Origin: Conidiobolus incongruus B7586
Taxonomy: Eukaryota > Entomophthoromycota > Entomophthoromycetes > Entomophthorales > Conidiobolaceae
DNA: 15,800 nt
Reading direction: 5' to 3'
Assembly (NCBI GenBank): GCA_000697335.1
Contig: JNEM01007244.1
Span: forward strand, 1-15,800
Shown here: positions 1 through 8,949 of the stretch, in pieces
Position numbering within the stretch: position 1 is the first letter of the stretch
Layout: every line of letters starts with the position of its first letter
Translations under genes and position numbers: made by a program
The notes under the pieces: model-generated
Told to the model about the DNA's origin: nothing
Database searches by the model: none
The model's input: only the letters and a program-made list of their open reading frames with translations

Positions 1-408
1 TCCTTTTAAATATAAAATTTATATATTTATTTATCTTGAATAATTTATCTTTAAATTTGATTTAAATAAATTTAAATAAATTTAAAATACTTAACATTAT
101 ATTATAATCCTTATAAAATTAAATTTATTAATTAAAATTTTAAAAATATTATTATTAAACTATCTCTAACTTTGAAGATTAGTTTTATCTTTTATGTATC
201 TAAAGTTAAACCTTATTTTAAAGATTTTAATATTTTTTTTAATTGATTAAAATTTTTAAAACTAAATTTAATTATTAATTAAGATAAAAAATATAAATAC
301 TATTACCTTGAATTTGAAATAATGGGAAATTTTTTAATTTCCGATTTTTCAAACATATTATTAGTTTGAAATGAATAAATATATACAAAGTTAATAGGAA
401 ATTATATA

Positions 409-414
<6 letters not shown>

Positions 415-440
<26 letters not shown>
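415..440. repeat. AT dinucleotide microsatellite, 13 units
   Basis: An uninterrupted run of 13 AT units lies inside the candidate inverted-repeat element. It is a simple sequence repeat and is likely to vary in length between strains. Confidence 0.9.
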
Positions 441-497
441 TAGTTTTTTTGATTAAAAAATTATTTTTTAGGTGTTAGAAGTTTGCCAAAAGTATGG

Positions 498-609
498 CAA
501 AAAGTTATTAATAATAAAGGAAACTATTAAATTTATATTATATATTTATTTTTATATATCATATATTCAAATGTTTATTTATTTTTAATCGCAAAAAATT
601 CCCATTATT
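498..609 (+). repeat. dispersed A+T-rich repeat, copy A
   Basis: This is the right part of the candidate element. It starts CAAAAAGTTATTAATAATAA and ends at the AAAAAATTCCCATTATT block. Its first half aligns closely with 1282 onward, with matching blocks CAAAAAGTTATT and AACTATTAAAT. Its end also matches the end of that copy. It is about 22 nt longer than copy B through one internal gap. Low complexity weakens the inference, but the order of shared blocks is preserved. Confidence 0.5.
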
Positions 610-1281
610 AAAAATGCAGAGTAATATATTAATTACATAATTAAATTTAAATTTATTAAGAATAAGCTTTAATTTTATATAAATTAAATAAGCTATCTTA
701 TTAAAAAAATTATTGAAAAATTTTTAAAAAATATTAAAAATATCTTAACTTATTATATTTATTTATAATAATTTAACAAGTATATTTCTTATAAAAGATT
801 TATTAACAAAATATTAAAAAAGTAGTTTTTTAAATTCTTATAAATATTTTTATAAAATTTAATTAATTATAAATTATATAATTAATTTATATTTTTGTAG
901 TTAAATTAATTATATAAATAATATTAAATAATTTAATTAATAAAGTTTTTTTTTCCTTATAAGCTTTATTATCTATTATCTTTCATATTATTCTTAAGGT
1001 TAAGATTATATTTTATTAATATTATAAATATATTAATATTGTTTATTATAAATTTTAATATATCAGTGACTTATTTTAATTTGAAGGTTAATTAAACTTT
1101 GTTTATATTTTTATGTTATATTATTATATTCTATACCATATTACTTTTATATTAAGTTTTCCTTTATATTATATTAATAAAACTACTACTACTTTTATAA
1201 ATTTAATTAATTTATAAAATATTAAATTTTATTTTTTAATAAAAAATTAATTTTTAAGTATTAAATTTTATTAAAATATAA

Positions 1282-1371
1282 CAAAAAGTTATTTATAATA
1301 AAATAACTATTAAATATATATTATATATCATAATATTTATTTATTTTTAATTATAAAAAATTCTTATTATT
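1282..1371 (+). repeat. dispersed A+T-rich repeat, copy B
   Basis: Shares an ordered series of blocks with copy A: CAAAAAGTTATTTATAATAA, AACTATTAAAT, TTTATTTATTTTTAAT and a terminal AAAAAATTCTTATTATT. The terminal block differs from copy A by one base. No matching inverted left end was found about 290 bp upstream, so this copy looks partial. Confidence 0.5.
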
Positions 1372-1449
1372 CAAAATAAAAAGTAACAATATATTAAAAT
1401 TTAATTTTAAAAGAAAAATATAAATGTTAAAAATTTACTAAAAATATAA

Positions 1450-1545
1450 CATAAAGTAATGAATAATAATAAATACATTAATTTTAAATTATATATAATA
1501 TATTGAAATATTTATTTATTATTAATCATAAAAATGTGATTATTT
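1450..1545 (+). repeat. dispersed A+T-rich repeat, copy C (more diverged)
   Basis: Begins CATAAAGTAATGAATAATAA and runs through ATATTTATTTATTATTAATC to a GTGATTATT end. The order of blocks resembles copies A and B, but identity is visibly lower. It could partly reflect shared base composition rather than common descent. Confidence 0.3.
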
Positions 1546-1732
1546 AAAATTCATAATAATAATAATTAGAATATAATTAATATATAAAATATCAATCTTA
1601 ATTATTTACTAAATTGATTTATTAGAATTGCAAAGCCATTTATAAAAGATTAATAACAAAAATTAAAAATTAAAATTTATAAGATTGCAATTATTTATAA
1701 GATATTATTATAGAGTATAATTATATAGATGA

Positions 1733-2772
1733 CTATTCATCAAATCCTAACACTCTATTCAAGAAAATGGCCATATCAATTATTTCTTGATTACAGCAAG
1801 AGTGACCCATTCCTTCATAGATTTTATGGTCAACATTATAACCTTTTTCTTTCAAAAGATTAACAGATCGAGCAGATAAAGAGGGATGAATAACCTATTT
1901 CGGTGGTTAGAGAAGTGTGTTTCATCCATCGATTAATTTAAATACCTCATCAGAATCACCATGCCCAAAAAAGATTGGAGTGTTTTGATTAGCTTCGGTT
2001 GTCAACTATATTATAAAGAGGTTATTTTTTTATCATTAAACTATATTTATGATAATTACGCTAAAAAATTTGTCATGAATTGGGACATAACCACTCAAGC
2101 CAAGTACACCAGCTAATTTTTCTCTAAAAGTTAAGGCAGTCAATAAAGACACAACGCAGCCTATTATATGACACTTGATTAATTATATTACAAATGCAAA
2201 ATATATCAAATGCTTACCTTGAGAAAATCCTCCAACAATGATCTTTTCAGGAGGAATTCCAGAGTCAATTTCTTGTTGAATAAGCTCTTTGACTATTTTA
2301 ACCATTTGTTTAATATTAACTTGGTATTTTAGTATAATCAGGTGTTTACCTTGGTTGGCAGAGCGAAGTAAACCAGCTTCGTCTTGGCGACTAAAATCAG
2401 TTAAAGAGGGGATATCATACCTGAAATAATTGAATAAACTAAGTGTATATTAATTAATAATATAAATTACCATGAAGGCATTAATATACCCATATTAAGA
2501 GTTACAGGTTGATTTGGTCTAAATAAATTTAATTAAAAGCTAAAAAAAGAAAGAAAAATCAATTTACGCATGAGGGAAAATAAATTTGACATTAGGCAAA
2601 TGTTGACGAAGTTGATCTCCAACCGGTGCCCTAAAAAGTTATAAGTAAATGAGGAAAATAAATATAAAAGTACTTACCAGCCCTCTCCAGAATCACCTAA
2701 TCCATGGAGAAAGATGACAGTAGCTTGGTGAGTTCTTACAGCTTGGCGAATGACACTGGGCAAGAGAGGCAT
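1733..2772 (-). CDS. acyl-protein thioesterase 1 / lysophospholipase (LYPLA1-2 family)
   Basis: An alpha/beta-hydrolase that removes palmitate from S-acylated proteins in the cytosol (family knowledge). Eight exons on the minus strand: 2772-2678, 2630-2568, 2518-2471, 2420-2350, 2292-2218, 2160-2060, 2005-1946 and 1894-1733. They join to 675 nt, or 224 residues, close to the 230 of human LYPLA1. Visible family marks are TVIFLHGLGDSGEGW near residue 20, PVTLNMGILMPSWYDIPS near residue 56, and the nucleophile elbow GGFSQGC (Ser116). The acid lies in FFGHGDSDEVIHP (Asp170) and the base in EGMGHSCC (His202), so the catalytic triad is complete. Introns are 47-57 nt. In intron 4 I chose the acceptor ending at 2293 because it gives exactly the family spacing between DEAG and SGIP. 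A nearer acceptor at 2320 would add nine residues in frame. The gene is divergent from MYG1. Confidence 0.95.
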
Positions 2773-3254
2773 TGTGATATTAATAAATTTCATTCACAAA
2801 ATGAGACTGATGGAAATTCTCAAGTTCCACCTAATCTTAATATCGAGAAATTTATAGTTCAGTTTATGGGTATATGAGAAAATTTCAACCAAAAATAGTG
2901 TATATTAATAATTAGTAAACATTAATTACAAATATTAATTAGTCGTTAACTATTTTGAATATATAATTAGAAAAATAGTAAAATTTTACTAAATACATAA
3001 TTTTATGGCTTAATTTTATATGAATTATAACTAACAAATATCAATATAAAAAGTATAACAACGTGATTAATAAAAATTCAAGATAATCTTATCTCTATTA
3101 ACCCATAATTCTAAATTCAATAATTTTTACCATTTCATATCCTGATTTTATTAATGGCATCATTTTGTTATTAGATTCATTAATTATAATTTTCAATAGT
3201 AATTTTTTCAAATTGACTTCAAAAATTCTTAGTTCCTTAATTAGAAGGTTCAAT
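2773..3254. promoter_or_regulatory. divergent promoter region, thioesterase and MYG1
   Basis: This 482-bp A+T-rich spacer lies between the two start codons and must hold both promoters and both 5' untranslated regions. I see no convincing named motif. An ATG at 3154 opens a frame of only six codons (stop TAG at 3172) just upstream of MYG1. It would be an upstream ORF if transcription starts before it. Confidence 0.5.
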
Positions 3255-4518
3255 ATGGTTAAAGTAATATATAAAATAAATTTTCAGCATTTTTTAAGCT
3301 TATATTTAAAAATATATCATTTCTATAGATTGGAACTCATAACGGCACCTTTCACTGGTTCGTAATTTCTTTTTATGGTATTGCTTTTTTAACTAATCTT
3401 ATGATAGTGACGAAGCTTTGGCCGTATACATTTTGAAACAACTTAAAGAATATAAAGATGCTGGTAAATATTATCAAATTTTTCAAAATTTCATATTTTA
3501 CTGATATTCAAAAGAATTAATCAGAACAAGAGATCCTCAAGAATTAGAAAAATGTGATGTAGTTGTCGATGTTGGTGGCGTTTATGACCATAATACTCAC
3601 AGATATGATCATCATCAGGTTTTATTATCAAATTTTATAAAATTAGTTTATTTTAACCATTATTATAGAGAGAATTCAATGAAACTTTTAATGATAAATA
3701 TTCCACTAAATTGAGTAGTGCTGGTTTAATTTACAAGTATGGTAATTTGATGTAATTATTAATTCAAATTCTAATGTCAAAATTCTAGGCATTATGGCCC
3801 CCAACTTATTGCCAACAAAACTGGATGGGAAATTACTGACCCTAGAGTAGATGTATTATATCACAAAATTTATGAAGATTTTATTCATGCTTTAGATGCC
3901 ATTGATAATGGTGTCAATAGATATGAAACTGAATTAAAGCCCAAATACACCGATAATACAAATTTAGCAGCTAGAGTAAGTTATTTGAATCCTTGGTGGA
4001 ATCAAACTGGCATCGATCAAATGGAAAGATTTATTAAAGCTTCAAACCTTGCTGGTGGTGAACTTGATGATCGAATTCAATATTTGGCTCATGCTTGGAT
4101 GCCAGCTCGTGAAATTGTTGAAAATGCTCTCAAAAAGAGAAATGAAATACATCCTTCAGGACAAGTTCTTTATCTTGAGCAATATTGCAATTGGAAAGAT
4201 CATTTACATACTTTAGAACAAGAACTCACCATTGAACCCGAAATTTTGTATGTGATTTATAAAGACGAATCTGGTAAATTCCGCGTTCAAGCTGTCAGCA
4301 TTGCCCCCGATTCTTTTGTCTCTAGACTTCCCCTCCCCGAAGAATGGAGAGGTATTAGAGATCAACAACTGTCTGTGCTCTCTAAGATTCCAGGATGTGT
4401 TTTTGTACATGCTAGTGGTTTCATTGGCGGAAATGAAACTTATGAAGGTGCTCTCGAAATGGCATCTCAAGCTATTGCCACCACTTATGCCTCTAAAAAA
4501 CCCAAATTATCTCAATAA
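3255..4518 (+). CDS. MYG1: MYG1 family 3'-5' RNA exonuclease (DHH-like fold)
   Basis: MYG1 proteins are exonucleases that process RNA in the nucleolus and mitochondria (family knowledge). Six exons: 3255-3263, 3329-3357, 3408-3463, 3515-3618, 3669-3736 and 3789-4518. They join to 996 nt, or 331 residues, a normal full length. The N-terminal metal-site motifs are [15 protein letters not shown] (residues 4-18), [10 protein letters not shown] (47-56), RYDHHQREF (61-69) and ALDAIDNG (123-130). The C-terminal half has [16 protein letters not shown] and [14 protein letters not shown], as in human and yeast homologues. The first coding exon holds only Met-Val-Lys. No other in-frame ATG exists upstream before a stop, and no mitochondrial presequence is visible. 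Intron 2 needs a weak GTTCGT donor to keep the HCDEA motif. Intron 5 uses GTATGG, giving [18 protein letters not shown]. The gene converges on the ubiquitin hydrolase. Confidence 0.95.
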
Positions 4519-5095
4519 TTAACCTTGGCGAATGAGCATTTCTCATGTTACCATTAAACCTATGATCTGTTTAAGATAAATATTTACTCATCGATATAAA
4601 TATATATATTATTTAGACATTTGTTAATAACTTCATAAACCCATTAATAACATTTTAAGATATATTTTATTGTAATTTTATTTCAGTTCAGTTGACCAAT
4701 GTATCTTCGATATTTAATTTGAAAATTATCAATTAAATTTATTTTAATTTTTTATTCAAGAATGTAGTATTTAATTGAAACTTAGTTTATTTTTTGTCAA
4801 AAGTTTTATATTGTCATCTTGATTCAAAAAATTAACAAACGTTTTTATAGTAACATTGTTTTGGCCCTTGAAAATATTGACCAATTGTATATCATTCAAA
4901 ATTAATATCAAATTATTATAGATTTGAAACCATTTAAAAATTCCAATTGCATATGATCGAATTTGAAGAATATATATATTATAAAAGTGAGAATAATTTT
5001 GTATTTAAAAAAACCTTATTTTGAATGATTGAAAATTTGTTTAAAATTATATATTACAAAAATTTCATTAAATATATAATTTATTATAAAGCAAA
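4519..5095. other. convergent 3' intergenic region
   Basis: This 577-bp A+T-rich spacer holds the 3' ends of MYG1 (plus) and the ubiquitin hydrolase (minus). No coding potential or RNA gene is visible. A minus-strand AATAAA is listed separately. No clear canonical poly(A) signal is seen for MYG1. Confidence 0.6.
5080..5085 (-). terminator. candidate AATAAA poly(A) signal for the UCH gene
   Basis: The plus-strand TTTATT reads AATAAA on the minus strand, starting 11 nt past the UCH stop codon. That is unusually close to the stop, and in such A+T-rich DNA the hexamer occurs often by chance. Confidence 0.3.
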
Positions 5096-6122
5096 TTATG
5101 ATTGCTTAGAAGCTAAAGCCATAACACTGAAATTAAGCTGAGATGAGTCTCTATTGATAAACTCTTTGATGACTTTAATACTGCCTCTTAATAAATCGTC
5201 GCATTGACCATGGTTTACAGCCGATCTTTTTCTTCCGTCAAGCTCATATAATTCATTGTATTTTTCAACAAAGCATAGGAAATGAAGATCTAATTCAGCA
5301 TCAGGATCCATACTCTATAAATAATTAAATTAATATTTGAATTAAAAATTAATGAAACAGCCACATACGTCAGTTTGGCCTTGTTGAGCGATATTTGAAT
5401 GAATATGAGCTAATTCTGCATCTTTTCCCAGTCTATTGCCCCTTTCTAAGCTATTTAAATCATTGCAATCTTTGATAAAATTTTCCAAAATTTCATTTTC
5501 TATAATAAAATATTGTTAGTTATGTTATAAAATAATTTAAAATACATAAATTACTTAATTTAAGAGTTTCGATATTATTAATTAAACCATGAAGTAAAGC
5601 GACTGTACCGCAAGCATTTCCAACCGTCTGTTTCATGAAAAATACTTTGGAATTATTAACCTCTTCTTTTCCTTCCAATTTTTTATCCTCCTCAAGTTTA
5701 AATTTTTCATACTAATAAACTTATTAATATATCTTTTAGATAATTATTAATTTATTAATTACAGTTTCAGAAATTGGAAATAAAAATATGACAGCTATTA
5801 CTGGTTGAGGTATAAAATTTAGTAGGTCTTCTTCTAAACCTTTGAAAATGAATCAGAGTTGATATTCAAAAAACTTGAATTAAAAGTACCCCAAACGTCA
5901 ACAAATTCATAGGAATCATTTCCTCCTAATTCTTTATAAAACTATATATTATATTTAATACTTATATATTCTTTTATAGTCAAATTAGATTACTTGATTA
6001 AAAACCTAAAATTAAATGAATCGATTAAATAGTGATTTATTAATAATAAATATTGAATGTACCTCAGGGTTTCCTTCTAATGGAGCCCATTTTACTTTTG
6101 ATTCATAACTATCAGCGGACAT
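5096..6122 (-). CDS. ubiquitin carboxyl-terminal hydrolase, UCHL3/Yuh1 type (peptidase C12)
   Basis: A cysteine protease that frees ubiquitin from small C-terminal adducts in the cytosol and so recycles it (family knowledge). Seven exons on the minus strand: 6122-6063, 6005-5994, 5941-5890, 5839-5763, 5711-5555, 5499-5369 and 5314-5096. They join to 708 nt, or 235 residues, against 230 in human UCHL3. Recognisable segments are WAPLEGNPE (residues 12-20), FVDVWGLEEDLLNFIPQPV (37-55), FFMKQTVGNACGT (91-103), ELDLHFLCF (170-178) and LYELDGRK (185-192). The oxyanion Gln95, nucleophile Cys101, His174 and Asp189 are all present. Exon 2 is a 12-nt microexon encoding Val-Phe-Asn-Gln. It restores the family's NPEVxNQF stretch and is flanked by good splice sites. 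A TACGTCA bZIP-like site lies 90 bp upstream of the start. Confidence 0.95.
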
Positions 6123-7301
6123 TTTAGATTATTTATAGAAACAGATATTACTGTATAAATATTTTTAATGCATTATCAATAATAGTGAATTATCAAAAAT
6201 TATGGGAAAACTACGTCACAAATGGATTTATTAAATGATAATAATAATTAATTTAAAGATCACTAATAATGAATCGTTTGCAATTGATTGAGTACAGTGT
6301 ATTTAAAATAGGTAAGCGTTGATTATAATAATTTCGGAGTAAAAATAATATTAAAATTAAAATTCAAATGACTGTTAAATGAAAAAATTGGTTAACTTCT
6401 TTTTGAATTATTTGATATTAAAAATGATTAAATTATCACTAAATGATTACAAAGATGCTAAAATTGATTAACTAACCTCAATTTTGATATAAATCATAAT
6501 CATTTATATATAACTAGTAATTCAAATCAAACGTTGAATGTGCAAAAAGTTTGGTAACTGTTTAATATCCGAATATTTAAACAAAAGATTTAATATTAAC
6601 ATGACTATTTAAATAAATATTGTTAGTGAATTTTTAAAATAAATTTAGTAGAATTTAATATTAGCTGATAGTGATTTGGTTAAAAAATAAAATCATACAT
6701 TTAATTCCTATAATTATTAGAGAATATTGAAATATATAACCAAAATATGAAACGTATTATCTATTATTTATATTCTAAGATAATCAATATCTATTATTCT
6801 ATTTTCATGTCAAAATTTTTAAACCAAATAATCCTATATGAATTGAATAATAATATCAATTAGTTCAATAATATTGTTCAAATAAAGCTTAAAAGAAAAA
6901 CACAATCAAATATTGTTTCATAATGATATTTGAAAGGTTTAATATATTAATTGATAAGTCAATAATTTAGGGAAGTAAGGGGAATTTAGGAAATAAGCAA
7001 TAGAATATTAAAATCAAGTAATAAATTAAATGATAAGATATAAAAAATTAGATAGAATTAGAATGCTTGGAAGGGGACAATATTCATAATTTATAGATAT
7101 CATTTTTTTGTTTTTTTTTTCAAATTTAAATGGGAGTGATAAAAATAAGAAAAACAATTAGTAGAATAATGGTCCATTTAAACAGTATCAAAGATGTTCC
7201 GATTGAGCTGAAATGAATTAATTGGATTAATTAGCCATAGAAATGAAAGATCCGCAATAAGGCTTAAAAATATTACGAGACTGGCAAACAATTTCAGTAA
7301 A
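6123..7301. other. gene-free intergenic region
   Basis: This 1.18-kb spacer contains the UCH promoter at its left end and the NudE 3' untranslated region at its right end. No frame, spliced homology or RNA gene could be recognised. It holds a purine-rich GGGAAGTAAGGGGAATTTAGG stretch (6970-6990) and a T-rich run near 7105-7121. There is also a small AAAATTGA/TCAATTTT inverted repeat (6460-6467 and 6478-6485). Confidence 0.6.
6212..6218. promoter_or_regulatory. CRE/ATF-like TACGTCA site upstream of UCH
   Basis: TACGTCA (TGACGTA on the minus strand) lies 90 bp upstream of the UCH start codon. It matches the core bound by ATF/CREB-type bZIP factors in fungi and animals. The match is exact but short, and function is inferred only from position. 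Confidence 0.3.
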
Positions 7302-8225
7302 TTAGTGAATAGGGTTCAATGTCCTGATTTTAGCAGGAGAAATCCTTTCGCTTTTAGTACGTAACAGTCTTAACCTACTGCTGCCAAGCTTAAGCAATGA
7401 TGGTTGGTGTATAGAAGGATAGTCATTGGAGGGGTGGAGGGTTTGGTGTTGTGATTTGGTAGGTAGTAAGGCTTGTTGACAGGAGCTGGCATGAGCCTCA
7501 ATGGATTGAAGGCGAGTGAAGAGATCTTGATTGAAATTATTGAGAATATTGCTATCTAATACTCCTAAGGAGGCTCTGACTTGTTGGTCCTGGACTCCAG
7601 ATTCATATTTAGATTTGAAATATTCAACATCAGCCTTCAAATTGACATTTTCTTCTCTCAATTGCAAGACTTCCGTAAAAATAAGTTGAGCAGAGTTGAC
7701 TTGATTTTCTAATTGCGAACAACGTTGCATACTTTGTAAGAGATGTTGTTCTCTTTGAGCAAGTGTACAAGTGAGAGCTCTTTCGTTTTCAGTAGCATTA
7801 GTGGAAACTTGTTCTAAATCACGAACATACATACTGAGGGACTCCTTTTCTTTGCTGAGTTTTTGGTTAGCTTCTTGCAATTGAGTTACTTCTTGATTGA
7901 AGCGATTGCTATCCTGGACATATTTAGCCTTAAGTTCTTGAAATTGGGATTGAACAAGCTCAAATTTGCGCAAAAGTTCATTATATTGAGAGGTAGTAGC
8001 ATTGAGCTCCTGCTCCAACTCTTGTTCATAAATTCTAGCTTGTTCATTAGATTGCTCATATTCTTGTTGTAATTCAATTTGGGCAGCAAGGCGGGAGCGT
8101 GCCTCTTGCTTCCAATATTCGCATTCTTCTTGAATAGAAGAGAAACTAGGGTTCAAAAATTAGTGAAAGAAGGAGTATGTAATATGCCAATATTACCTGC
8201 GAGGACATTCGGTTGCTTGTATCAT
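7302..8225 (-). CDS. NudE/Ndel1-like dynein-LIS1 regulator, coiled coil
   Basis: NudE proteins bind LIS1 and dynein and control nuclear migration and microtubule transport (family knowledge). Two exons on the minus strand, 8225-8197 and 8145-7302, join through a 51-nt phase-2 intron to 873 nt, or 290 residues. The start is the ATG at 8225 (MIQATECPR). Splicing then completes Ser10 and enters the frame. The family signature is FSSIQEECEYWKQ at residues 11-23, followed by a long coiled coil to about residue 195. YVRDLEQ (116-122) matches the YVRELEQ of Ndel1 and sits at the expected place. The last roughly 95 residues are Ser-, Gln- and basic-rich and probably disordered. The length is between yeast Ndl1 and the longer filamentous-fungal or animal proteins. 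A generic coiled-coil protein is the alternative, but the ordered N-terminal matches favour NudE. The gene is divergent from the peroxiredoxin gene. Confidence 0.85.
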
Positions 8226-8949
8226 ATCAAATTAAACAAATAAATTTACTCCAAAGATCTAAATTGGAAATTACAGTTCTAATATATAATAACACAATCA
8301 ACTTAATTTAGTAATTAATTATGGGAGGTTTGAAATCAATTTTAATCCAGCTCTAAATTAAGAAGGTGATAATGAGGATATAAATATATATATGAATGAA
8401 ATTTAAATGGATTGGAGTAAACACAGTAGTCTATTTATACTAAGAAAACTCAGATGATAAATATCCATTAACTTGTAAGAGCAAGAGTTGATAGCAAGGG
8501 ACTAATATTCTGTTGTTTCATGAAACTCAAATATAATGGCTTTTAATACTATTAGGTCTTCTCAAACAACTTGAACTTAGGAGATCATAATGTATCAAAT
8601 AATTAACCAATCACATTTAAGTAACCCGAAGGTACGATTTTCCAAAACGATTGTCACACCCCCTTTGTTTCTTTAGGTTAATGTTTGATTGCTCATAATA
8701 ATAATATATCATAGATATTTTTAATTTGAAGTCATTATGACTGCATTCAAATCAATTAAATTTAATTATTATCAATTCAATTTAACCATATTAAAAATCC
8801 AGTTTGCATATTAGTCCTATAAAAGAGATGACCATTAATTTTAATAGGTTCAAATAATCGCCCGAATTTCCCACAAATTATAAAATAAAATTGTTTCAAG
8901 TCAATGATGTCCCCAAATAAGCTCTTTATATTATATATTAAAAGTTAAA
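8226..8949. promoter_or_regulatory. divergent promoter region, NudE-like and peroxiredoxin
   Basis: This 724-bp spacer lies between two start codons and carries no coding region. Three plausible but unproven sites stand out. A CCAAT box in TTAACCAATCACA is at 8607-8611. A C-rich CACCCCCTTTG block includes CCCCT (8660-8664), which resembles the fungal stress response element. A TTAGTAA at 8318-8324 resembles a Yap1 site but lies much nearer the NudE gene. The CCCCT and CCAAT sites fall 285-345 bp upstream of the peroxiredoxin start and suit a stress-responsive gene. In A+T-rich DNA, only the C-rich block is unlikely by chance. Confidence 0.4.

Larger units (their letters stand above)
318..609. 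repeat. possible MITE-like element with 17-18 bp inverted ends
   Basis: The left end (318-335) reads AATAATGGGAAATTTTTT. The right end (593-609) reads AAAAAATTCCCATTATT. These are reverse complements apart from one extra A on the left. A G+C-containing core (TGGGAA/TTCCCA) shared in inverted order is notable in DNA this poor in G and C. The 292-bp interval carries no reading frame, and I see no clear target-site duplication, so a non-autonomous DNA transposon remnant is only a hypothesis. An inner hairpin TTGCCA-6 nt-TGGCAA lies at 483-500. Confidence 0.35.
1..1732. other. gene-free, extremely A+T-rich spacer
   Basis: No coding region, tRNA or rRNA can be supported here on either strand. Stops are dense in all frames and the first 60 bases hold only 6 G or C. 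The stretch contains an AT dinucleotide run and at least three degenerate copies of a short dispersed repeat, listed separately. It lies downstream of the thioesterase gene, whose stop codon is at 1733 on the minus strand. A 3' untranslated region must occupy the last part, but no AATAAA-like signal is obvious on the minus strand. Confidence 0.75.

Noticed and set aside
1-1732. CRISPR array, origin or RNA gene in the A+T-rich spacer
   Set aside because: The repeats are degenerate, few and not regularly spaced. Nothing else beyond base composition supports such a feature.
2320-2349. A 30-nt intron in the thioesterase gene
   Set aside because: It would be far shorter than all the others and would add nine residues where the family has none. 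The acceptor ending at 2293 fits better.
3165-3365. A 66-codon frame upstream of MYG1 as a separate gene or as a mitochondrial leader for MYG1
   Set aside because: It opens at TTG, not ATG. Its only in-frame ATG near the MYG1 join is 3255, and the frame downstream of 3263 is intron sequence.
7863-8072. Plus-strand hydrophobic frame of 69 codons opposite the NudE-like gene
   Set aside because: It is the antisense shadow of a Glu/Gln/Leu-rich coiled coil. It has no start context or independent support.
8146-8225. NudE start at an ATG giving MSSQ from 8207
   Set aside because: That frame reaches the splice site in phase 0 and would enter exon 2 out of frame. The ATG at 8225 gives the correct phase.
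8840-8875. tRNA T-arm-like AGGTTCAAATA
   Set aside because: No paired stems or anticodon arm could be found around it.
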